Shown here in pieces: positions 8,843 to 17,907 of a DNA stretch of 64,000 nt. The DNA lies in assembly GCF_001293165.1 (NCBI RefSeq), contig NZ_CP010552.1:496001-560000 (forward strand). The letters run 5' to 3'. Made by a program: the position numbers and the translations under genes. Origin of the DNA: Candidatus Thioglobus autotrophicus. Lineage in GTDB: Bacteria; Pseudomonadota; Gammaproteobacteria; PS1; Pseudothioglobaceae. The notes beneath the pieces are model-generated. The model had not been told where the DNA came from and did not search any database. It saw nothing but the letters and a program-made list of their open reading frames with translations. How positions within the stretch are numbered: position 1 is the stretch's first letter; each line of letters starts with the position of its first letter.

Positions 8843-10630
8843 ACGCTCCATCATATCAATGCGAGCAACTTTCAGCATGATTCTGTCATCTGGCTTAGGA
8901 ATTTGATCTTCTTTAAATTTGATTTGATCCATCAGCCCCACTTCAGGAATCATAAATAAAGCTTTATCACCACGAATATCAACCACAACGCCTTCACCAG
9001 TCCAGCTAGGGTTTTGTTTTAAAAACAAACACTTGTAATGATCATTACTAAAACGCGTTACCCGGCCAACACTAGCCAAGGCGTTGTTATTAATACCAAT
9101 AATTTCTTTAACTCGAGTTTTATCCAACGTCGGCTTGCCGGCAATAAAATTCGATAATTGCTGGTGCGCCAATAAATCGTAATAACGTCTTAGTGGACTG
9201 GTAATTCTTAAGTAAGAATCCAAGCCCAAACCATAATGAGGTAATGGCTTAATGGAAGTAGCAGAGCGCTTGAAAAACTTAATTGCTTTAAATGATTCAG
9301 CTGTACTTAGATTTTCTTTTTTATCTAAGACTTCCTGCGGGAAATCACCTTCATCTTGCAGCGCATACGGCATCACAATGTCGTTTTCTTGAGCATATTG
9401 TGAAATGGTGCGCCCTGCAGTAATCATAATTTCTGCCACAAAGTCGCGACTAGGGCTAGTCTTTTGTGGCTCTATCTGCACTTTCTCATCAATATATCTA
9501 ACATCAACATTAGGCAGGTTAAGGCTAATCGAGCCACTTTTTTCACGGAAGGCTTTGTGCTGACTCACAAAGGTTTGAATCTGGATAAAATCTGGATTGA
9601 GCTCTAACTCTTGATCAACTGCCTCATACGTGGTGTTGCTCACTTTAATACGACTATGCACTACTTCAATATTACTAATAATGCCTTCACTCATATTAAG
9701 CCCAATAGATAAAGCCGGCGATGTTTCGTCTTCACCAAGCGCCAATGCCTTGGTAATAGAAGTTGGTAGCATGTGAATAATTTGCTCTGGCAAATATAAA
9801 TTAGAGCCACGTTCACGTGCATATTCGTCAAGCTCTGAGCCAGAATCAACAATCACAGACACATCAGCAATATGAATCCACAACTTATCGCCATCTACAC
9901 TGATCGCATCATCAGCATCATTAGAACCTTCATTATCAATCGCGTAACAGGTCATATGGGTTAAATCAACGCGCTCAATTTCTGGCAAACTGGTGGCAAT
10001 TTCCTCATCTTCTGGAATGCCAAATCGCGCTGGATATGGATTGAAGCTATCAGTGAAATATTTAATTTTTAGCAGGAATTTATACGCGGCTGCTTCGTTA
10101 TTTTCCACCCCAACATGGTCCAAAATTTTGGCGTGTTTAGATTGGTTAAATGCTACTTTAGCCACTTCTTGCAAGTAAGGAATATCTTGTTCGTCAAAGG
10201 TATTATTGTTTAGATTATCGATACAATGTTGTAGACTTTCAGCGGCTAATTTCTCTGCCATGCGCTTATCTAAAATACCTTGCACTTGGGTACTTGGGCG
10301 CACAAAAACACTATCCTTTTGCCAGTAAAAATACAAACCTTCTTCTACCAAAAGACACGTACACCAAGCACTTTGGGCAGTGTATTCATCGAACAACCAT
10401 TCGGTAATTTCTTGCAGGGTTAAGACTTCTTCTTGAAATTCTTCCAAGACACTAATATCTGCGTGCGCACAGGCTTCATTCACCTTGACAAATTCAGGGT
10501 GAATGAATCGAAAATCTTTTTCTCTGACCTTAAGGGTAGCGCCGTCTGCAAATTCTAAGTCGAACTTGTGTGTCGTAACACTAGCAATACGTGCAGGCTT
10601 GCCTTTATAGGCAACCAGTGAATTAATCAA
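8819..10630 (-). CDS. RNase II/RNase R-family 3'-5' exoribonuclease
   Basis: A 603-residue protein with an RNB catalytic domain. The conserved acidic cluster appears as DNEGSNDADDAISVD (about 230-245), where the Asp residues bind magnesium, followed by WIHIADVS and the SPLRRYYDLLAHQQL segment typical of RNB. A C-terminal S1-like beta-barrel (GEGVVVDIRGDKALFMIPE) follows. It is shorter than RNase R (~800) and closer to RNase II (~640), with a divergent N-terminal region, so I do not assign rnb. The expected role is degradation of mRNA fragments in the cytoplasm. It lies 12 bp downstream of gcvH. Confidence 0.85.
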   Translation of the reverse strand: MINSLVAYKGKPARIASVTTHKFDLEFADGATLKVREKDFRFIHPEFVKVNEACAHADISVLEEFQEEVLTLQEITEWLFDEYTAQSAWCTCLLVEEGLYFYWQKDSVFVRPSTQVQGILDKRMAEKLAAESLQHCIDNLNNNTFDEQDIPYLQEVAKVAFNQSKHAKILDHVGVENNEAAAYKFLLKIKYFTDSFNPYPARFGIPEDEEIATSLPEIERVDLTHMTCYAIDNEGSNDADDAISVDGDKLWIHIADVSVIVDSGSELDEYARERGSNLYLPEQIIHMLPTSITKALALGEDETSPALSIGLNMSEGIISNIEVVHSRIKVSNTTYEAVDQELELNPDFIQIQTFVSQHKAFREKSGSISLNLPNVDVRYIDEKVQIEPQKTSPSRDFVAEIMITAGRTISQYAQENDIVMPYALQDEGDFPQEVLDKKENLSTAESFKAIKFFKRSATSIKPLPHYGLGLDSYLRITSPLRRYYDLLAHQQLSNFIAGKPTLDKTRVKEIIGINNNALASVGRVTRFSNDHYKCLFLKQNPSWTGEGVVVDIRGDKALFMIPEVGLMDQIKFKEDQIPKPDDRIMLKVARIDMMERSANFKPV

Positions 10631-10642
10631 GACTAATAAAAA

Positions 10643-11017
10643 TTAATCGAGTGTATCTGCGTAATCTTCTGCAGACATTAAGCCTTCAATGCCGTCTGCT
10701 TTAAATTTAACTAACCAGCCATCATCATAACAACTTGAATTAACCAACTCAGGCTCGCCATCTAATTCTTCATTTGCTTCAACCACTTCAAGATCAGCAG
10801 GGGCATAAACACCGCTCGCCGCCTTAACAGATTCAACCACGCAAAACTCGTCTTCTTGAGAAGCCTCATCGCCTGCACCTGGTAATTCGACAAAAACCAT
10901 GTCGCCCAATAATGCTTGGGCATGATCAGTAACACCCATTGTATAAGTGCCATCGCCGTTATCTAAGATCCATTCGTGGGTCTCAGTGTATTGTCTATCA
11001 TCTCTTACTTCGCTCAT
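10643..11017 (-). CDS. gcvH: Glycine cleavage system H protein
   Basis: A 124-residue lipoyl carrier of the glycine cleavage complex. The lipoylated lysine is K65 in [10 protein letters not shown], and HEWI near the start plus GVTDHAQ are family hallmarks. Length is normal (~125-130). It lies downstream of gcvT on the same strand, separated by 147 bp that hold a hairpin; gcvP is not in the window. Confidence 0.96.
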   Translation of the reverse strand: MSEVRDDRQYTETHEWILDNGDGTYTMGVTDHAQALLGDMVFVELPGAGDEASQEDEFCVVESVKAASGVYAPADLEVVEANEELDGEPELVNSSCYDDGWLVKFKADGIEGLMSAEDYADTLD

Positions 11018-11118
11018 ATTCTTCTCCTTACTTCGTCTTTTGTCATTCTGACTACGTTATATTTATAAAATATTTAGTCATTTAGATTAGCTAAATTCCT
11101 ATCATATTTTCTAAATCT

Positions 11119-11149
11119 GCCTTGCGGAATAATAAAATACTCGCAAGGC
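11119..11149 (-). terminator. Hairpin between gcvT and gcvH
   Basis: The arms GCCTTGCG (11119-11126) and CGCAAGGC (11142-11149) form an 8-bp GC-rich stem in the 147-bp gap between gcvT and gcvH. No strong T run follows on the reverse strand, so it may be an attenuator or RNA processing site rather than a full terminator. Confidence 0.45.
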
Positions 11150-11164
11150 TGTTTCATCTATTAT

Positions 11165-12241
11165 TTAAACTAATACTTTGCCATTTCTAACAAATGGTGG
11201 CTTGACTATTTTAGCCGAAACTAATTTATTTCGCATCTCAATTTCACACGATCCTGTTGCGCCCATTGGCACCCTTGCTAATGCAATTGCCTTGCCCATT
11301 GTCGGTGAAAAAGATCCTGAAGTTACTTCGCCATCGCCCACACTGGTTACCACTTTTTGATGATCACGAATAACACCCTTACCCTCTAGTATCAAGCCAA
11401 CAATGGTTTTTTTAACGCCTTCATCTCTAAGTGCTTCTAGGGCATTGCGGCCAACAAAATTTCTATCTTCATTGGTTAAATCAATGGTCCAAGTGAGTGC
11501 CGCTTCAAGTGGAGAGACTTCATCATTCATTTCTGAACCATACAAGCTCATACCCGCTTCTAAACGCAGAGTGTCGCGCGCACCGAGTCCACACGGCTTA
11601 ACACCTGCTTCGAGTAACATTTTCCAAGTAAATTCTGCTGATTTTTCAGGCAGCATAATCTCAAATCCATCTTCACCAGTATAGCCTGTACGAGCAATAA
11701 ATAAGCCGCCCAAACTAGCCGCATTAAAAGGCTTTAATTCTCCAGCCACTTCCTCAACTCCTGACATTGCTGCAAAGACTTTTTCACGTGCATTTGGCCC
11801 CTGAACAGCGATCATCGCCAAATCAAATTTAGGCTCAACACTGACATCAAAGCCATCAGCTTGAGCATTAATCCAGGCAATATCTTTTTCTGTGGTGCCC
11901 GCATTAATCACCATACGATAATCTTGTTCATTCAAATAGTAAACAATTAAATCATCAACCACGCCACCAGTCTCATTCAACATACAGCTATATAACGCCT
12001 TACCTTCTGTCTTTAGCTTGTCAACATCATTGGCAATAAGTGTTTGCAAAAAAGCTTTAGCTTCAATACCTTTAAAGTCTACCACTGTCATATGAGACAC
12101 ATCAAACATACCTACGTCTGTTCGAACTTGATGATGCTCTTCAATTTGAGAGCCATAATTAAGCGGCATTTCCCAGCCACCAAAATCAACCATTTTTCCG
12201 CCCGCATCAACGTGCGCTTGATATAAAGGAGTATGTTTCAT
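11165..12241 (-). CDS. gcvT: Glycine cleavage system aminomethyltransferase (T protein)
   Basis: A 358-residue tetrahydrofolate-dependent aminomethyltransferase releasing ammonia from the H-protein-bound intermediate. Family motifs include [21 protein letters not shown] at the start, [17 protein letters not shown] and [14 protein letters not shown]. Length matches the family (~360). I see no glycine riboswitch upstream: the gap to yciB is only 9 bp. It lies upstream of gcvH on the same strand. Confidence 0.95.
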   Translation of the reverse strand: MKHTPLYQAHVDAGGKMVDFGGWEMPLNYGSQIEEHHQVRTDVGMFDVSHMTVVDFKGIEAKAFLQTLIANDVDKLKTEGKALYSCMLNETGGVVDDLIVYYLNEQDYRMVINAGTTEKDIAWINAQADGFDVSVEPKFDLAMIAVQGPNAREKVFAAMSGVEEVAGELKPFNAASLGGLFIARTGYTGEDGFEIMLPEKSAEFTWKMLLEAGVKPCGLGARDTLRLEAGMSLYGSEMNDEVSPLEAALTWTIDLTNEDRNFVGRNALEALRDEGVKKTIVGLILEGKGVIRDHQKVVTSVGDGEVTSGSFSPTMGKAIALARVPMGATGSCEIEMRNKLVSAKIVKPPFVRNGKVLV

Positions 12242-12250
12242 GATATTTTC

Positions 12251-12898
12251 CTATTGTTCTTGTTTCGTATATTTACTAATCATCATAACCGTAATAATGA
12301 TCAAAATAAAGGTAAGACCCATGGTACCAAATAATTTGAAATTTACCCATGATTCTTCTGTGTATTGTGCCGCCAAACATAAATCTTGCGTGGTTGTTGT
12401 TGTGCAATCAAGCTCGGTTAGCTCGATTTTAGGATCCAAATCAGTGGATGAAAAAAGCAATTCTCTCGCACCCAAAGCAAGATTCACATAATAAGCATTA
12501 ACCAAAGCAATACCAACAAAACCCAAGCCCCAAATCCAGCTCATTTGCTGCCAAACAGCATTGGGCAAGTCTAGCTCCTTGCCAAGCATTCTTTCAAGTA
12601 GTGGTTTTTTTCCAACCCAAATGCTGACGATTAATACTGCGGCAAAAACCACGTACAACACACTCACTTTCCACATTAAAAAAGCTGGATCTCTAAGCGC
12701 CAAAGTAACACCACCTAGAGCTACCAGCAAGCCAAAAGTAATTAAATGAGTGTTTTCAAATTTGCCCGTTTGCCAGCGTGTAATCATCATTTGTAGCGCA
12801 GTTGCACCAATCATGGCGTAAATGGCCGCATACAAACCCAGGGTTTTGTAAACAATAAAAAACAGGACAATCGGGAAAAAATCAAGTAAAAATTTCAT
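12251..12898 (-). CDS. yciB: Inner-membrane protein YciB / intracellular septation protein A
   Basis: A 215-residue membrane protein starting MKFLLDFFPIVLFF, the signature YciB start; the open frame extends six codons further upstream but that start is less likely. About five to six hydrophobic segments are present, with KPLLERMLGKELDLP and WGLGFVGIALVNAYY matching the family. It is longer than most YciB proteins (~180) because of an inserted polar stretch around residues 150-185 (LDCTTTTTQDLC). YciB is implicated in envelope integrity and cell division. Its start overlaps the end of the next upstream gene by 4 bp. Confidence 0.87.
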   Translation of the reverse strand: MKFLLDFFPIVLFFIVYKTLGLYAAIYAMIGATALQMMITRWQTGKFENTHLITFGLLVALGGVTLALRDPAFLMWKVSVLYVVFAAVLIVSIWVGKKPLLERMLGKELDLPNAVWQQMSWIWGLGFVGIALVNAYYVNLALGARELLFSSTDLDPKIELTELDCTTTTTQDLCLAAQYTEESWVNFKLFGTMGLTFILIIITVMMISKYTKQEQ

Positions 12899-13101
12899 AA
12901 GCAACTCTTTGAACAATAAACTTTACCATCTTGCAAAATGGCTTCATTTTCAGGAATATGCGTCTTGCAAACGCTACAAGAAAGCATCTTACTAGTGGAA
13001 GGCTGAGAGAGGTTATTATCAGTTGTTTTTCTAAATTTTCGCCACACACTAATGCCTAGCCAAACAATCAAAACAATAATAATTAACTTGATAATCCCCA
13101 T
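12895..13101 (-). CDS. Small membrane-anchored protein with CxxC motifs (PP0621-like)
   Basis: A 68-residue protein with one N-terminal membrane segment (about residues 3-20), a short basic linker and a C-terminal metal-binding-like module with CSVCKTHIPENEA and YCSKSCL, four cysteines in two pairs. This resembles the PP0621 family of unknown function. It overlaps the yciB start by 4 bp, so the two are translationally coupled. The function is unknown; zinc binding is inferred only from cysteine spacing. Confidence 0.75.
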   Translation of the reverse strand: MGIIKLIIIVLIVWLGISVWRKFRKTTDNNLSQPSTSKMLSCSVCKTHIPENEAILQDGKVYCSKSCL

Positions 13102-13190
13102 AAAACCCCACCTTAAAAAAATAGAATTTTACCGATGCTTAGTATATAATTGCTTCTTTTTAATGTGTCTATAGTAATTACACAATTCAT

Positions 13191-13277
13191 GCCCGGGTGG
13201 TGAAATTGGTAGACACACAGGACTTAAAATCCTGCGCCTTCACGGGCGTGCCGGTTCGATTCCGGCCCCGGGCACCA
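13191..13277 (+). tRNA. tRNA-Leu (UAA)
   Basis: An 87-nt class II tRNA with a long variable arm and encoded CCA. The acceptor stem pairs GCCCGGG (13191-13197) with CCCGGGC (13267-13273). The anticodon loop CTTAAAA reads UAA, and the TPC arm has GGTTCGATTCC. It is intact. Its 3' end doubles as the integration site of the island that follows. Confidence 0.96.
13264..13277 (+). other. Left attachment core (attL)
   Basis: The 14 bases GGCCCCGGGCACCA at the tRNA-Leu 3' end are repeated in the same orientation at 52527-52540. A third copy, inverted, is at 14877-14890. A tyrosine integrase gene starts 66 bp downstream. This is the expected footprint of integrase-mediated insertion into a tRNA gene. 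Confidence 0.88.
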
Positions 13278-13300
13278 AAATTATCAAAGAAATACCTCTG

Positions 13301-13327
13301 AAACCCTTACTGTGTAAGGGTTTTTTT
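13301..13327 (+). terminator. Intrinsic terminator supplied by the island
   Basis: A 10-bp stem (AAACCCTTAC with GTAAGGGTTT) with a 3-base loop and a run of T lies 24 bp after tRNA-Leu. It replaces the native terminator now displaced to the far end of the island. An inverted copy is present in the 14546-14890 repeat. Confidence 0.85.
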
Positions 13328-13343
13328 ATATCTGAAATTTGAG

Positions 13344-14498
13344 GTGCAGACCATAGTGCAGACCACAGAGGTGTTATATCTATTCAAAAGATGTGGTATT
13401 TACTACTTCAGTAGACGTGTGCCGCTTGATATACAAGGCGAATATTCAACGAAGAGAATTTCATTTAGTTTACGTACCAGGAATAAGCGGACTGCATCGC
13501 TCGGCGCTGCGCACCTCGCATCTGAATTAGATAGTTATTGGTCAGGTATCCGTATTAAACGCATGGTGAAGAAACACATTCATCGTTACACTAAGAAGCC
13601 TGACGCAATACTAGTGGGAGTAAGTATCTCTGAGGCGCTAGAATATTACTTACGTATCAAAGGACAAACTAAACCCCAACTATTTCATCAGACTGCCACT
13701 CGAAACATCACATACATCATCAATGAACTTGGTGACCGTGATTTAGGAGAATACGCATCTTCAGATGCTGGCAAGTTCAGAGATGCATTATTGAAAAAAG
13801 GTCTAATAACGAGCAGTATCAAACGTGTATTTTCCTCAATCAAATCAGTGGTTAACTTTTCAATTAAGGAAAATGGATTAAATATCATCAATCCATTCCT
13901 TGGCGTATACGTACCTGACCTAGATGACACGATAGCACGTAAGCCAATTCCAATTCACACAATCCATAAGATACAAAAAATATGCGTATCAACTGATGAT
14001 GAACTGCGACACATGATTGCTTTAATTTCAGACACAGGAGTAAGAATGGCTGAAGCGGTGGGAATAATGGCTGAAGATATAGTACTAGACAATGTAACTC
14101 CTCATATAATCATTCGTCCCAATGCAAAGCGAAGATTAAAAACCAAACAAAGTGAAAGGACTATTCCACTAGTAGGCTCATCCCTGTGGGCTGCAACACG
14201 ACTGATGGAAAATCATACAGATGAGCAAGAATACATATTCAAAAGATATAATCGTACAGAAAAAAGTAATGCTGGCTCTGCTTCAGCAGCGCTAAACAAA
14301 TGGCTAAAACCTTACGTTGAAGATGACATGGTTATACACTCCTTTAGGCATGCCCTGCGCGACCGCCTAAGAAAAATTGAATGTCCTAGTGATGTAATTG
14401 ACAGTATAGGTGGCTGGAGCAAGGGTTCTATCGGTGAAAATTACGGTACAGGGTATACGCTAGACGTATTGTACAAGTGGATGCTTAAAATGGTTTAA
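13344..14498 (+). CDS. Tyrosine-type site-specific integrase
   Basis: A 384-residue tyrosine recombinase. The N-terminal region (about 10-50, YLFKRCGIYYFSRRVPLDI) matches the arm-binding domain of proteobacterial tRNA-targeting integrases, and a SAM-like core-binding domain spans about 95-190. Catalytic residues are visible: R234 in GVRMAEAVG, K266 or K268 in RRLKTKQSER, H332 and R335 in HSFRHALRDR, W358 at the His/Trp position and Y367 in ENYGTGY. Translation would begin at GTG 13344, within the GTGCAGACC repeat that may also be an integrase arm site. It should catalyse integration at the adjacent tRNA-Leu and excision. Confidence 0.92.
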   Translation: MQTIVQTTEVLYLFKRCGIYYFSRRVPLDIQGEYSTKRISFSLRTRNKRTASLGAAHLASELDSYWSGIRIKRMVKKHIHRYTKKPDAILVGVSISEALEYYLRIKGQTKPQLFHQTATRNITYIINELGDRDLGEYASSDAGKFRDALLKKGLITSSIKRVFSSIKSVVNFSIKENGLNIINPFLGVYVPDLDDTIARKPIPIHTIHKIQKICVSTDDELRHMIALISDTGVRMAEAVGIMAEDIVLDNVTPHIIIRPNAKRRLKTKQSERTIPLVGSSLWAATRLMENHTDEQEYIFKRYNRTEKSNAGSASAALNKWLKPYVEDDMVIHSFRHALRDRLRKIECPSDVIDSIGGWSKGSIGENYGTGYTLDVLYKWMLKMV

Positions 14499-14545
14499 GG
14501 CTAAATTTAAATATGTTAAAGCCTGAGCAATACAATCTGACAACG

Positions 14546-14810
14546 TTGCGTCAGGCTTCTTAGTGTAACGATGAATGTGTTTCTTCACCATGCGTTTAAT
14601 ACGGATACCTGACCAATAACTATCTAATTCAGATGCGAGGTGCGCAGCGCCGAGCGATGCAGTCCGCTTATTCCTGGTACGTAAACTAAATGAAATTCTC
14701 TTCGTTGAATATTCGCCTTGTATATCAAGCGGCACACGTCTACTGAAGTAGTAAATACCACATCTTTTGAATAGATATAACACCTCTGTGGTCTGCACTA
14801 TGGTCTGCAC
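14546..14810 (-). pseudogene. Integrase 5' fragment
   Basis: The first ~88 codons of the island integrase are repeated on the reverse strand, identical to the intact gene up to KKPDA. The frame then runs for a further ~28 unrelated codons, overlapping the end of the intact integrase, to a stop near 14460. It lacks the whole catalytic domain and cannot act as a recombinase, though an arm-binding fragment could in principle be made. Confidence 0.88.
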
Positions 14811-14890
14811 CTCAAATTTCAGATATAAAAAAACCCTTACACAGTAAGGGTTTCAGAGGTATTTCTTTGATAATTTTGGTGCCCGGGGCC
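14546..14890 (-). repeat. 345-bp repeat, copy 2 (inverted)
   Basis: Perfect reverse complement of 13264-13608, including the att core, the terminator and the integrase start. It abuts and shares the core with the 1102-bp repeat at 14877-15978. The breakpoint at 14546 lies next to AAGCCTGAGCAATAC (near 14519), almost the same as AAGCCTGACGCAATAC at the other end of the repeat (13596-13611), which could have guided a template switch. Confidence 0.93.
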
Positions 14891-15978
14891 ACCACTACCA
14901 AAAATATTCCCTTTGTAGGAATCAGAAACACCTTTTACGTGTGGAAATCATTGTAACAAAAGCAACCAGTTAAATCAATGAGGATTTCTGTGGTCTGCAG
15001 TATGGTCATCATTCAACGTGCAGTCAAACATTCCACGGTGGAAACCGTTGCCTTTTTTACGGTGTCAACCGTATCACCCACGTGTAGCCAGTAATAAATT
15101 ATCTTTGACTGAAGTAGTCATTTAGGCAAAACGTACCAAGAATTAATTATTCAAATCTGTATTATTCACATCTTTTGAAAATTATTAAAAGTTACATAAC
15201 TAAATAGTAATGATTTATATAAATAACTTATATAGATGATATGACTTCAAAGTTAACACTATGCGAGTTGCCTTGCAACTCGCGAATAGTACAAGTCTTT
15301 GCCCGAATATTTGAGTGAAACTTTGTTATGTATTTATTGAATCATCTGTTAACTGCAATGCTGTGGACACAATTGTATTTGTTATGTCTGTAGGTGCACG
15401 AAGTGCAGTTCCCGTATGCGGGAACTTCCTATGGACATACCTTGTCCATGGCATTGTTTGTTTATGATTACTAAGGAACTGATATGAAAACCAATTACGA
15501 ATTTAAGACCCAAGTACTAACTCATTGGGAGTTGTATGTGAAAGAAACAGCACGTCTACTTCATGTGAATACTGGGTACCCAATTAACAAATCACTTACC
15601 AAGGTTGCAAAGTTCTATGATGTCGTCATTAATGAATTTATCAAGCAAACCATATACAACAAAGATGCTCTGCTTAGCCTAGGTATTTACAACATCTACC
15701 TTACTGGATTTGCTAAAGAACTAGGCACCTTCAATGTTAACAAGACCCGACGTTGTGTTTATAAATCCATCCTTGCTGTTTGTCCTTTGTTCCGTGTTCT
15801 TGGTAAAGGCGATGGTTTATCTAAGAAATTATCATCAGTTGTTGTTATCCCTTCATTCAGGAAAGTTATTAATGAAGGTATGACTAATAGTTATCTTGTA
15901 TCTGATTGCATCTTCAGGGATTATCTTGATGAGATATCTGACCCATCAAGACATGAGAAGGTATATATCGATGCAGAT
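14877..15978 (-). repeat. 1102-bp repeat of the island right end (inverted copy)
   Basis: Reverse complement of 51439-52540, spanning the att core, a ~590-bp noncoding region rich in hairpins and the first 165 codons of the polymerase-like gene. No differences were seen where compared. Together with 14546-14890 it forms, read on the reverse strand, right end, core, left end, which is the order in an excised circle (attP). The noncoding part is 14891-15483. Confidence 0.92.
15035..15449 (+). promoter_or_regulatory. Hairpin cluster upstream of truncated polymerase gene (copy)
   Basis: Inverted copy of the right-end noncoding region. Perfect small palindromes lie at 15035-15048, 15059-15072, 15263-15283, 15395-15407, 15408-15425 and 15431-15449. 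See the entry for 51934-52526. The two copies place the same structured DNA at both ends of the island in opposite orientation. Confidence 0.7.
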
Positions 15979-16011
15979 GGCGTACAATTAACTTGCTTTA
16001 TAAGTCATTGA
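15484..16011 (+). pseudogene. Truncated 5' copy of the polymerase-like gene
   Basis: Residues 1-165 are identical to the 464-residue protein at 50539-51933. The identity stops at base 15978 and 10 unrelated codons follow before a stop (175 residues in all). Every palm motif of the full protein lies downstream of the break, so this copy cannot be a polymerase. It is a by-product of the inverted end duplication; whether the N-terminal piece is expressed is unknown. Confidence 0.88.
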
Positions 16012-16205
16012 TTACTCTATAAAAATAATATTATATAGTGCTACTCTGTACACTTTATGTACACTTCTGTTAATTATTTCATATAAAAAAATATGCTATT
16101 TCCTATTAATAATTACTGTATTTAGGATTATACATACCTTCCAATAAAGAATAACTACTTGCAAGTTTAATTACGAACGTCTCGTACGTTTCATAAATAG
16201 CAAGT

Positions 16206-16985
16206 ATGGAAGAAATAAAACAACTCAATAAGCATTGGTTCGATTCATTAACTGATAAGGACAGATTAACGTCTTTAGAGAATAAATACATTGAACTGTT
16301 AGATGGCATTAGTGGAACAGCCAAGAAAAACACACTAAGAAGAAAACTAATAAAAATCAATCGACTAATAAGAAGAAAAAAACCAACTAGGAGAAAAGCA
16401 TTAACCAAAAGAAACATACCAACTAAAAGAACGTTCAGACGGAAAAAAACTGATAGGGAAATACGTAGTATAAATATACTTTCAGATGAATTTGAACGTT
16501 TAATAAATCGAACTGTATACCACTGCGAAAGACTTAGGTCTGGCTATGTAAAGATGATAAAGAAGCACAAACCAGAATGGATTGTAACTTTAACGTTTGA
16601 AGACCCACTGACTAAAGAAGTGAATGCAATTCACAAATTAATAAAATTATTAAAAATGGTTAATAAAGGTATATATGGAAAAGGCTCTAAAAATAAAAAA
16701 AATCGATTAATGGTATTCCCATTCCTTGAAAAGCACGGCATTAATCTTGGCGTGCATTTTCATATGTTAATAAAAGTAAACGTGTTGCCCAAGAAGAACA
16801 GAGGCAACGTAAAAGAAATATTTAAAGAAAAGTGGCAAAAAATCTACGGTCATGGATTTGCTACATTGGGCAAAAATGATGATTGGTTTGAAAAGATAAA
16901 TAGTTTGCATGGTTCTGCGATATACGTAACCAAGCAAACTCGTAAAGATAATGACCCGTTAGTAGTGGAGTGTTTGAATTATTAG
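16206..16985 (+). CDS. HUH-type replication initiator / nicking protein
   Basis: A 259-residue protein with the three motifs of HUH endonucleases in order: motif 1 WIVTLTF (125-131), motif 2 HFHMLIKV with metal ligands H184 and H186, and motif 3 AIYVTK with the candidate nucleophile Y240 and K243 (YxxK). The N-terminal ~80 residues are highly basic (RRKKPTRRK, TKRTFRRKK), fitting DNA binding. Such proteins nick one strand at an origin and start rolling-circle replication in plasmids, filamentous phages and satellites. Neither a relaxase-type motif order nor a helicase domain is seen. The ~560-bp noncoding region just downstream is the candidate origin. The exact family was not identified. Confidence 0.78.
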   Translation: MEEIKQLNKHWFDSLTDKDRLTSLENKYIELLDGISGTAKKNTLRRKLIKINRLIRRKKPTRRKALTKRNIPTKRTFRRKKTDREIRSINILSDEFERLINRTVYHCERLRSGYVKMIKKHKPEWIVTLTFEDPLTKEVNAIHKLIKLLKMVNKGIYGKGSKNKKNRLMVFPFLEKHGINLGVHFHMLIKVNVLPKKNRGNVKEIFKEKWQKIYGHGFATLGKNDDWFEKINSLHGSAIYVTKQTRKDNDPLVVECLNY

Positions 16986-17546
16986 TTCCGTCCTATGCGA
17001 CCTCGGCCTTTATGGCGTTCTAGTATTCATATTTTGATTGTGCTCTACAAACTCTGAAAGGTATTGTAATTTTTAAAAAAATACGATGTCTAGACCCTCA
17101 GAGTGTCTGATTGTAAATTAGATGAGAATCATTATCAATTAGATAGAACAAGTAAGATAACCAAAGCATTCACAATATAAAGATACTTCACTTGATTGTA
17201 ATTGATACCACTTAAATGAACATTAATTGAATATCAACGAATCAAGGTTAATACCAAACACTTCAAGTACATAGATGTTATTGAATACACAGAGAAGCAC
17301 TTCAAGTACATATCGTTGAACTTCAAATGAATATCAGTTCAATACAATCAAGAAGTTGTTATCCACTGTTTGTACTATTGAGCACGTGTACTTGATAATC
17401 AGATTGTTAATAAGACAGAGTTAAATTGTTTAATTAAAGATACACTATCTAAGATAACGTCTACATGCACCTCAGATAGGATTGATTATTGAGTTGATAA
17501 AGTGTTCCGTGGGGAACAGTTATGGTTTTTTAGTTTTAAGAGGTTT
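16986..17546. other. AT-rich noncoding region with iteron-like repeats; candidate replication origin
   Basis: This 561-bp gap lies between the convergent ends of the HUH gene and a leftward operon, so it need not hold a promoter. It contains four related 15-bp direct repeats: CACTTAAATGAACAT at 17209, CACTTCAAGTACATA at 17259 and 17298, and AACTTCAAATGAATA at 17319. A DnaA-box-like TTATCCACT is at 17359-17367 and a GTTCC-GTGG-GGAAC hairpin is near 17504. This combination resembles a plasmid origin; function is inferred. Confidence 0.5.
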
Positions 17547-17894
17547 TTAATACCTGTGATAAGTCTGTTTACAGGCTTCCATTAGGTCTGAATCATTCAT
17601 CCACCAATCCTCGCCATCTTGGCTAATCAATTTTCGTTCAGGAAAAACATTCATGTCCACCCATATACGTGGTGAAATGATTATTCTCATCTGCATAAAT
17701 TGCTCCATCAGCAATCTTTCAGTTTCTTCAGGAGTTTCAAGTTTCTTGTTCTTTAAATAAACATGATAAGTCATCCATAGATTCATGTCTGGTTTGAATG
17801 CTAATTCTTGTGGCATTCCCATTTCTTCAACGAAGTCTTGGTCAGACATGTCGGTATAACCTTGAAGTGCCATAATATTGTAATTTTTACTCAT
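17547..17894 (-). CDS. Hypothetical protein (115 aa)
   Basis: An acidic, Met-rich cytoplasmic protein (MSKNYNIMALQGYTDMSD at the start) with no recognised family, signal peptide or membrane segment. It is the last gene of a ten-gene leftward operon running from 22299, 13 bp after the previous one. It ends beside the candidate replication origin. Confidence 0.65.
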   Translation of the reverse strand: MSKNYNIMALQGYTDMSDQDFVEEMGMPQELAFKPDMNLWMTYHVYLKNKKLETPEETERLLMEQFMQMRIIISPRIWVDMNVFPERKLISQDGEDWWMNDSDLMEACKQTYHRY

Positions 17895-17907
17895 GTTTTT
17901 TTCTTAA

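Larger units (their letters stand above)
13264..13608 (+). repeat. 345-bp repeat, copy 1 (island left end)
   Basis: This stretch, from the att core through the first ~88 codons of the integrase, is repeated as a perfect reverse complement at 14546-14890. Confidence 0.93.

Noticed and set aside
12242-12250. Glycine riboswitch upstream of gcvT
   Set aside because: Only 9 bp separate gcvT from yciB, which leaves no room for the aptamers.
17123-17137. Fur-box-like sequence TGAGAATCATTATCA
   Set aside because: It matches the 7-1-7 Fur pattern with one mismatch, but lies between convergent gene ends with no iron-related gene or promoter to control; probably chance in AT-rich DNA.
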